Shown here: one piece after another, positions 59,166 through 64,000 of the stretch
Numbering within the stretch: position 1 is the stretch's first letter
Layout of the letters: each line of letters begins with the position of its first letter
DNA from: Martinezella hainanensis
GTDB lineage: Bacteria > Pseudomonadota > Alphaproteobacteria > Rhizobiales > Rhizobiaceae
Assembly: GCF_900094555.1 (NCBI RefSeq)
Contig: NZ_FMAC01000001.1
Span: 744,001-808,000 of the forward strand
DNA: 64,000 nucleotides
Reading direction: 5' to 3'
Translations under genes and position numbers: made by a program
Notes under the pieces: model-generated
Database searches by the model: none
What the model saw: the letters and a program-made list of their open reading frames with translations, nothing else
What the model was told of the DNA's origin: nothing

Positions 59166-60236
59166 ATGGCGCATGGAGGAAAACCGCGGCCGATGAAGGG
59201 AATTCGCCAGCTTGCCGAGCATCTCGATATCTCGATCGGCACAGTATCACGCGCATTGAACGGCAAGCCGGATGTGAACGAGGAGACCCGCAAGCGCGTG
59301 CTCGCCGCCGCTGAGCAACTGGGTTATGTGGCCAACCAATCCGGGCGCAGCCTGAGACAGGGCACCACCAACGTCATCGGCCTGATGATCCAGTCCAGCC
59401 GGGAAACGGTCGAAAACAGCGACAATTTCTTCCTGACCGTGACGGGCGGCCTGCAGAGCGTGTTCTCGCGGCACAATCTCGATTTGATCATGCTCCCCTG
59501 CCCCCATGACGAAGACCCTTATGAATATCTCAAGCGCATGGTGGCGCGGCGTATTGCCGATGCGATGATCATTTCGGAGACGCAGCGGGTCGACAAACGC
59601 TTCGATCTGCTCGCCAAGGCGAAAATCCCGTTTGCAGCGCTCGGCCGCAGCCTCTCGGGCGCACAGCATCCTTGGGCCGACCTCGATTTCGACGGTGTCG
59701 TCAATTGCGCCGTCGACCGGCTCGTGGCGCACGGGCATCGCCGTATCGCCATCAGCGCGCCCGCGAGCGAGATCAATCTCGGCTTCGTCTTCGTGGATGG
59801 CTATCGCCATGCCCTCGAGCGGCATGGCATCCCCTATGACCCAGCCTTGGTCATCCGTGCCAAATCGAGCGAACAGGGCGGTTATCAGGTAGGCGACGAA
59901 TTGCTGCGTCTTGAAAGCCGGCCAACCGCAGTAATCCTGATCTATGAATTGATGGCGATCGGCCTTTACCGGCGCGTCATGGAGGCCGGCATCATTCCGG
60001 GGCAGGACATCGCCGTGGTCAGCTTTCGCGAGGCGCCGCGCGCCAAATTCCTGCAGCCGGCGCTGACCTGCTTTCGGACCTCGCTGCACGACCTTGGCGT
60101 CGAACTGGCCGAAATCCTGCTTTCCAGCATGCCAGCCTACAGCGAGGAATACCCGAGGACATCGCGCCAGAGCGTGTGGCCGCTCGAACTCATTCCGGGA
60201 GAAAGCGACGCTTTCCAGCTGAGACCAGCAAAATAA
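59166..60236 (+). CDS. LacI-family transcriptional regulator
   Basis: A 356-residue repressor. The HTH is MKGIRQLAEHLDISIGTVSRALNGKPDV, with the hinge helix at YVANQSGRSLRQG, followed by a periplasmic-binding-protein-like sensor domain (VIGLMIQSSRETVE). It is divergent from the isomerase/oxidoreductase genes, and a perfect LacI operator lies between. ATG 59166 has GAGGAGG about 11 nt upstream; ATG 59193 starts exactly at the HTH and is an alternative. Confidence 0.93.
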   Translation: MAHGGKPRPMKGIRQLAEHLDISIGTVSRALNGKPDVNEETRKRVLAAAEQLGYVANQSGRSLRQGTTNVIGLMIQSSRETVENSDNFFLTVTGGLQSVFSRHNLDLIMLPCPHDEDPYEYLKRMVARRIADAMIISETQRVDKRFDLLAKAKIPFAALGRSLSGAQHPWADLDFDGVVNCAVDRLVAHGHRRIAISAPASEINLGFVFVDGYRHALERHGIPYDPALVIRAKSSEQGGYQVGDELLRLESRPTAVILIYELMAIGLYRRVMEAGIIPGQDIAVVSFREAPRAKFLQPALTCFRTSLHDLGVELAEILLSSMPAYSEEYPRTSRQSVWPLELIPGESDAFQLRPAK

Positions 60237-60326
60237 GCAGCGCCGAAACGCCGCACCGGCCATTCCGACGGTTGCGGCATCGCCCGTGAGTTGCCATGTA
60301 GGACATCGCAAACAGAGGCCTGGGGC

Positions 60327-60716
60327 TTGAGCGAAGAAACCATCACACTTTACGAAGCGATCGGCGGCGACCGAACCGTGCGAGCGCTGACATCACGCTT
60401 TTACGAGCTGATGGATACTTTGCCTGAAGCAGCCAATTGCCGCGCCGTGCACCCGCCAAGCCTCGAAGGTTCGCAGGAGAAATTCTACGAATATCTGACC
60501 GGCTATCTCGGCGGGCCGCAGCTCTATATCGAGAAGCGCGGCCATCCCCGCCTGCGCAGCCGGCACTTCGTTGCCGCCATCGGCCCGAAAGAGCGCGACG
60601 AATGGCTGCTATGCTTCCGCCGCGCCATGGACGAAACCATCGAGAACGAAAAACTGCGGGCCATCATCTGGGAGCCAGTCGAACGTCTGGCCTTTCACAT
60701 GCAAAACAGGGAATGA
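60327..60716 (+). CDS. Group II truncated hemoglobin
   Basis: A 129-residue haem protein. It opens with TLYEAIGGDRTVRALTSRFYELMDTLPEA, where the B10 tyrosine is in RFYELM, and continues with RGHPRLRSRHFVAAIGPKERDEWLLCFRRAMDET, carrying the proximal F8 histidine and the G8 tryptophan typical of group II. TTG 60327 has GAGG 8 nt upstream; an earlier TTG (60291) is possible. Such proteins bind O2 or NO and may serve in oxygen or nitrosative chemistry. Confidence 0.9.
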   Translation: MSEETITLYEAIGGDRTVRALTSRFYELMDTLPEAANCRAVHPPSLEGSQEKFYEYLTGYLGGPQLYIEKRGHPRLRSRHFVAAIGPKERDEWLLCFRRAMDETIENEKLRAIIWEPVERLAFHMQNRE

Positions 60717-60723
60717 GGAAGAT

Positions 60724-61101
60724 ATGACCATCGGCACCATAATCCGTCCGGCCACCCTGTTTATCGCTGGAATCCTCGGCGCCAGTGGCGTTGCGCTAGC
60801 CGCGGCCGCGACCCATGGCGGCGACACGCATTTCCTCGGCGCGGCCTCGACCATGAGCCTCGCCCACGCCCCTGCCCTCTTGGCACTCTACGCCGGCTAC
60901 GACCGCATCCGCATTGCGCCGATCGCTGCCGTCCTATTGGGATTGGGAACGCTGATTTTCGCCGGCGATCTCATCAGCAGGCATTTCGGCGGAAGCTCGC
61001 TGTTTCCGATGGCCGCCCCGACAGGCGGAATGGGCATGATCGCCGGCTGGGCCGTGATAGCGCTCGGCGCCTTCTTCAGGACGAGCCCGGCAAAGGCGTG
61101 A
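60724..61101 (+). CDS. DUF423-type small membrane protein
   Basis: A 125-residue protein with four hydrophobic segments. Features match the DUF423/YgdD-type family: LFIAGILGASGVALAAAATHG at the start, MSLAHAPALLALY, the middle LLGLGTLIFAGDLISRHFGG, and AAPTGGMGMIAGWAVIALG. The function is unknown. It begins 7 bp after the hemoglobin gene, so the two form an operon. GAGGAAGAT precedes the ATG. Confidence 0.85.
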   Translation: MTIGTIIRPATLFIAGILGASGVALAAAATHGGDTHFLGAASTMSLAHAPALLALYAGYDRIRIAPIAAVLLGLGTLIFAGDLISRHFGGSSLFPMAAPTGGMGMIAGWAVIALGAFFRTSPAKA

Positions 61102-61142
61102 CGCCAGCCCTCAGGGGCACTTATATCGGTGACTATCCCGGC

Positions 61143-61457
61143 TCAAATGCCGGGAACGACCGCAAAGCCTTCGAACTGCGGCGGCCCCCAATAGAGCCGC
61201 TTGTTGTCGCCGGCATTGCGATGCGCCGCGCGAAAATGCTCGGATTTCGTCCAGTCGATGAAAGCATCTTCGCTGTGCCAGATCGTGTGCGAGGAAAACA
61301 GCGTATAGCCCTCCTCGACATTCGCCTTGCCGCGCAACAGTCGGAACTCGAGAAAGCCGGGCACGTCCGACAGCCGTGAGTCCCGCCCTCTCCACACCTC
61401 TTCGAATTCGCCCTCCAAACCGATGACGACCTTGAAACGGTTCATGGCGATGTACAT
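61143..61457 (-). CDS. Antibiotic-biosynthesis-monooxygenase fold protein, probable haem-degrading HmuQ/HmuD type
   Basis: A 104-residue ABM-fold protein. MYIAMNRFKVVIGLEGEFEEVWRGRDSRL is the opening of IsdG-family haem oxygenases of rhizobia, with the catalytic Asn in AMNRF, a Trp in SHTIWHSEDAFIDW, and a His in EHFRAAHR. It is the third gene of an operon that begins just after an IRO box, consistent with use of haem as an iron source. HmuQ/HmuD is the likely orthologue but I do not assert which. Confidence 0.82.
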   Translation of the reverse strand: MYIAMNRFKVVIGLEGEFEEVWRGRDSRLSDVPGFLEFRLLRGKANVEEGYTLFSSHTIWHSEDAFIDWTKSEHFRAAHRNAGDNKRLYWGPPQFEGFAVVPGI

Positions 61458-61475
61458 GGCAACCTCGTTCGACGA

Positions 61476-61754
61476 TCAGACCTTCTTGCGGCGGGTGACA
61501 GTCTTATCCACGTCAGGCGCAAAGGCAATGACATTCGCGCCATCGCGGCTTGCTTCGTCCAAGGGTTGATCCGGCGCCTCTCCAGGCTGCCGCGTCTTCC
61601 AGGCAGGAAATGTCGCGACATTCGCCGCGCGTCGCTGCTCCTCGGCGCGACGCATCAGCAATTCGTAGAGTTCGGGCACAAGCCCATCGCCATTCTGTGC
61701 GGCCAGTTTGTGCAGGCCGATCAGCATAAACCCCTCGGGGCCATTATCGATCAT
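61476..61754 (-). CDS. Small protein in an iron-box operon, unknown
   Basis: A 92-residue soluble protein with an N-terminal helical part (GLHKLAAQNGDGLVPELYELLMRRAEEQRRA) and a polar tail ending in TRRKKV. I do not recognise a family. Its start overlaps the stop of the upstream DUF2325 gene (ATGA), and the ABM gene follows 18 bp later, so it is part of the same operon and may be involved in haem or iron handling. Confidence 0.75.
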   Translation of the reverse strand: MIDNGPEGFMLIGLHKLAAQNGDGLVPELYELLMRRAEEQRRAANVATFPAWKTRQPGEAPDQPLDEASRDGANVIAFAPDVDKTVTRRKKV

Positions 61755-62149
61755 CTGGAAGCGTCTCGTTCTTTCATCGTCTGCAGTGCCCGTTCGAGGC
61801 TGGACTTGCTGCCATTGCGCAAGGGGATGAAGGCCTTGCCAAACTTCTTACATCCCGTCTTCACACGCAGGCAGGCATCATGGCTGATGCAATCGATCGG
61901 GCAGAAGACACAGTCGACCGACGGCAGCACGGTGTCGATGCGGGATACCGCCTCGCGCAGGCCGCCGTCATGATGGATCAGTTCTGCCCCGAAGTTGCTG
62001 GCGATCTGGCGCAGATGCGCCACCTGGCAATCACGGCCGCCTACATAGAGGAAGCTGCGTACATCGAGAGTGGATTTGCCGGAAACCTGCGCCGTCGTCT
62101 GCGCTTCACGGCTCTCGCGGCCAAAATCCTTCTTCCCCTTACGCGCCAT
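61751..62149 (-). CDS. DUF2325 family cysteine-rich protein
   Basis: A 132-residue protein with the DUF2325 core SFLYVGGRDCQVAHLRQIASNFG and IHHDGGLREAVSRID. A cluster of five cysteines (VDCVFCPIDCISHDACLRVKTGC spread over residues 78-100) could bind a metal or an iron-sulfur cluster. It is the first gene after an IRO box (TGA-N9-TCA), which suggests iron-dependent control. The function is not established for the family. The tail is basic and Ser-rich. Confidence 0.85.
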   Translation of the reverse strand: MARKGKKDFGRESREAQTTAQVSGKSTLDVRSFLYVGGRDCQVAHLRQIASNFGAELIHHDGGLREAVSRIDTVLPSVDCVFCPIDCISHDACLRVKTGCKKFGKAFIPLRNGSKSSLERALQTMKERDASR

Positions 62150-62242
62150 ACATCACCCGTTTGCTGGTTGCTCTTGCACGCTCGATTCCACCAAGCGTGA
62201 CGCGACCTTAGTAAACATGAGTTTTATAGTAAAGTATAAAGT

Positions 62243-62257
62243 TGAGAGTTTTCATCA
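62243..62257. promoter_or_regulatory. IRO box (RirA-type iron-responsive operator)
   Basis: TGA-N9-TCA is present at 62243-62257, the consensus IRO motif bound by RirA in rhizobia. It lies 94 bp before the first gene of the DUF2325 / small protein / ABM operon, in the 133-bp gap after the TonB gene, in an A/T-rich promoter-like stretch. Confidence 0.65.
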
Positions 62258-62282
62258 TATTTTAGGGCGGGAGCCGCGACCG

Positions 62283-63539
62283 TTATCGCCCCCCGACCTG
62301 AACCGGCTGTGTGAATGTCCAAGTCGGCTTACCCCATTCGGAAGGCAGCGACGGAAACGGCGCCGCGTTCCGCACTTGTTCAAGCACGGCTTGGTCCAAG
62401 CCAGAATCCCCCGAACTGCGCACTGCGGAAAGAGATCGAAGCTCGCCGTTCGAACCAATGGTCAAACGCACAACAAGCGTCAGGCCCTTCCCATACGTTG
62501 ATGGTACTCGCTGCACGTAGCGTTTGATGCGAGCTTGAACCTTGCCGGTATAGTTTGCAATTGCCGCATCACCTGAGCCGGTCTTGCGAGCAGTCAGCTG
62601 CGAATTGGCATCGGATTGAGCGGTCTCCGCACCGTCAACCGATCCCCTCTTTGAATCCTGCTCGTTCTCGCCGCGCGAACCCGACTTCACCTTCGCGATT
62701 TTCGGGACAGGCTTCTTGACGACCTTCGGCTTTTCCACAGGCTTCGGTCTTTCGACGGGCTTCACGACCTCGGGCTGCGTCTCTACGGGCTGTGCCTCGA
62801 CGACGTCATTCTGGACGGGCTGCACCGGTTCGGCGGGCTGGATCACCGTCGTCTCGGACGGTGCCTGCGTCGCCAAGATTTGCGGCTGTTCCGGCGCTAC
62901 CTCCGGCGGTTGGGTCTGCTCGACAGGCTGGACGGCTTCAGCGGCTTGCACCTGCTGCGTTTCCACCTCCTGCGGCTGGACAACATCGGGCTGAGGCGGC
63001 TGCGCCTGTTCAGGCGTCACCTCGTTAGGCTGAACTGTTTGCGGCTGCACGGCCTCGGCGGTCACCTGCTCCGGCTCCGTCTGCGGGTTTTCCTCACCCA
63101 TCGCCATCTGATCCGCATCGGAATTGCCGATCATGATAACGCTGACAGTATCGCCCGCCTCCTCCTGCGCATCTTCAGGCGCCGCGACGAAGGCAAACAA
63201 CAGCACTGTAACGATGGCGGCATGGAACAGGCATGAACCTATGCCGGAGAAAAGCAACGATGCCTTGCGTCCTGTCGAGGCCTCTCGCAACCTTTCAGGT
63301 TGCGCGTCCATAGGCAAATGCTCTGCCGTCTCAACCGGTGCGGCCTCGCTTGGATGATCTGGATAGGAGCTGATCTGCGTGAAACGGCTGTAATGCGCCA
63401 CGGCTTCGGCAGCCGGCGGTCGCGGCACGCCTTCAAGACCGGCAAGTTCGTGGCCGGGCAGTACGCTCGGATAGTTGTCATTCAGGCCGCCGTTGGCGCG
63501 GCGCTCCATGGAAACCTTGACCGAGCGCATTGCCATCAC
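62283..63539 (-). CDS. tonB: TonB-family energy transducer with long N-terminal extension
   Basis: A 418-residue TonB-like protein. The membrane anchor SGIGSCLFHAAIVTVLLFAFV is at about residues 98-118, preceded by a cytoplasmic region of about 97 residues, which is longer than in most TonB proteins. It continues with a Pro/Gln/Val/Glu-rich periplasmic spacer (about 145-290) and ends with a TonB C-terminal domain (YTGKVQARIKRYV, TLVVRLTIGSNGELRS). Such a protein couples inner-membrane proton motive force to haem or siderophore receptors. Its start is 2 bp from the stop of the upstream gene. Confidence 0.9.
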   Translation of the reverse strand: MMAMRSVKVSMERRANGGLNDNYPSVLPGHELAGLEGVPRPPAAEAVAHYSRFTQISSYPDHPSEAAPVETAEHLPMDAQPERLREASTGRKASLLFSGIGSCLFHAAIVTVLLFAFVAAPEDAQEEAGDTVSVIMIGNSDADQMAMGEENPQTEPEQVTAEAVQPQTVQPNEVTPEQAQPPQPDVVQPQEVETQQVQAAEAVQPVEQTQPPEVAPEQPQILATQAPSETTVIQPAEPVQPVQNDVVEAQPVETQPEVVKPVERPKPVEKPKVVKKPVPKIAKVKSGSRGENEQDSKRGSVDGAETAQSDANSQLTARKTGSGDAAIANYTGKVQARIKRYVQRVPSTYGKGLTLVVRLTIGSNGELRSLSAVRSSGDSGLDQAVLEQVRNAAPFPSLPSEWGKPTWTFTQPVQVGGR

Positions 63540-63540
63540 A

Positions 63541-64000
63541 TCAGCCTTCGAAGGGAACTGAGATTTGCGAGCGGGTTGTCAACGCGGCCTTGCACTCACC
63601 CGCCGCCGGTCCGTCGCAGACCGGCGTGTCGTTGATGATAATGCGCGAGACCGTCTCGCACTTCACGCCCGGCATGTCGAATTGCCGCACCCGCTTCTTG
63701 CCGAGCGGCAGGTCACGGAAATCGAGAACGGTGACGCGATCGACGGCGTTCTTGTCATTGAAGAAGGCGAGCTCGAAGGAGATCTTGTTGATCGGCGTCG
63801 CCATGTCGTTTTCGGCAACGAAGGTCATCATGCAGCCCTTCTGCGAGGGAGCGAGCGCATTGAGCTCGACATTCAGCTTGTGAGAGGCTGTTGGCGCTGG
63901 AGTTGCCGACGCAGGAGCAGGCGCCGCATTCGTATCCTGGGAGAAGGCAGGGACGGAAGATGCCGCGGCGAATACACCCGCAGCAGCGAGCGCCAAGATG
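63541..64000 (-). CDS. Exported IalB/Tat-signal-like protein of the TonB operon, 5' end outside the window
   Basis: About 150 residues ending at 63541, with the start beyond the window. The visible N-terminus is the hydrophobic core of a signal peptide (ALAAAGVFAAASSVPAFSQ). The mature part has a PAPAPASATPAP linker and a beta-rich domain with three cysteines (GCMMTF, VKCETVS, VCDGPAAGECKAAL), resembling the invasion-associated locus B (IalB) family. The next gene downstream, tonB, is 2 bp away, so it is cotranscribed. Confidence 0.75.
   Translation of the reverse strand, partial: ILALAAAGVFAAASSVPAFSQDTNAAPAPASATPAPTASHKLNVELNALAPSQKGCMMTFVAENDMATPINKISFELAFFNDKNAVDRVTVLDFRDLPLGKKRVRQFDMPGVKCETVSRIIINDTPVCDGPAAGECKAALTTRSQISVPFEG

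Overview
The window looks like chromosomal DNA from a Rhizobium-type alphaproteobacterium (Rhizobiales). The signs are a RopA/Omp2b-type porin, many sugar ABC transporters with LacI, RpiR and AraC regulators, an ECF42-type sigma factor with its DGPF partner, an iron-responsive TGA-N9-TCA (IRO/RirA) box, and intergenic palindromes resembling the RIME elements of rhizobia. This assignment comes from family recognition; no database was searched.

Layout. 1-1.6 kb: end of a sugar (CUT2) ABC transporter. 1.73 kb: tRNA-Arg(CCG), followed by an island of about 7.5 kb (1.8-9.3 kb). The island holds gene remnants (UvrD-like helicase tail, a possible ParB tail), a dual-OB-like protein next to two DUF488 proteins, and a compact HTH regulator / 1005-aa adenine methylase / PD-(D/E)xK nuclease cassette behind two tandem palindromic operators. 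9.9-14.9 kb: four genes for lipid-linked glycan or surface-sugar work (GT2, methyltransferase, flippase-like, large GT-C-like membrane protein). 15-23.6 kb: secreted small proteins, porin, cupin, GNAT, LysR/MFS exporter, ECF sigma/DGPF, VOC protein. 23.7-26.9 kb: an envelope-modification module (PAP2 lipid phosphatase, stand-alone receiver protein, EptA-type phosphoethanolamine transferase) in which all three genes carry the same 11-bp-spaced direct repeat upstream. 27-38 kb: ordinary metabolic and regulatory genes, including an AAC(6')-like acetyltransferase and a sterol-desaturase-family enzyme.

38.3-41.6 kb encodes the most unusual protein: one 1107-residue chain joining 2-oxoacid dehydrogenase E1-alpha, E1-beta, a lipoyl domain and a FabH-type ketosynthase III, with the key catalytic residues present. 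41.9-45.4 kb is a PspA / YqiJ / flotillin membrane-stress operon whose first gene reads in frame from a segment resembling the N-terminal part of TnpB-type transposases. 46.6-48.7 kb is a complete fluoride-resistance unit: sigma70 promoter, fluoride riboswitch, CLC-F type antiporter and CrcB channel. 49.5-60.2 kb contains two carbohydrate loci (ThuA/Gfo pair; CUT1 transporter with isomerase, oxidoreductase and LacI regulator), each with LacI-type palindromic operators, separated by a TetR/SMR efflux pair. 60.3-64 kb covers a truncated hemoglobin, an IRO-box-controlled three-gene operon with a probable haem-degrading monooxygenase, and a TonB operon running off the window edge.
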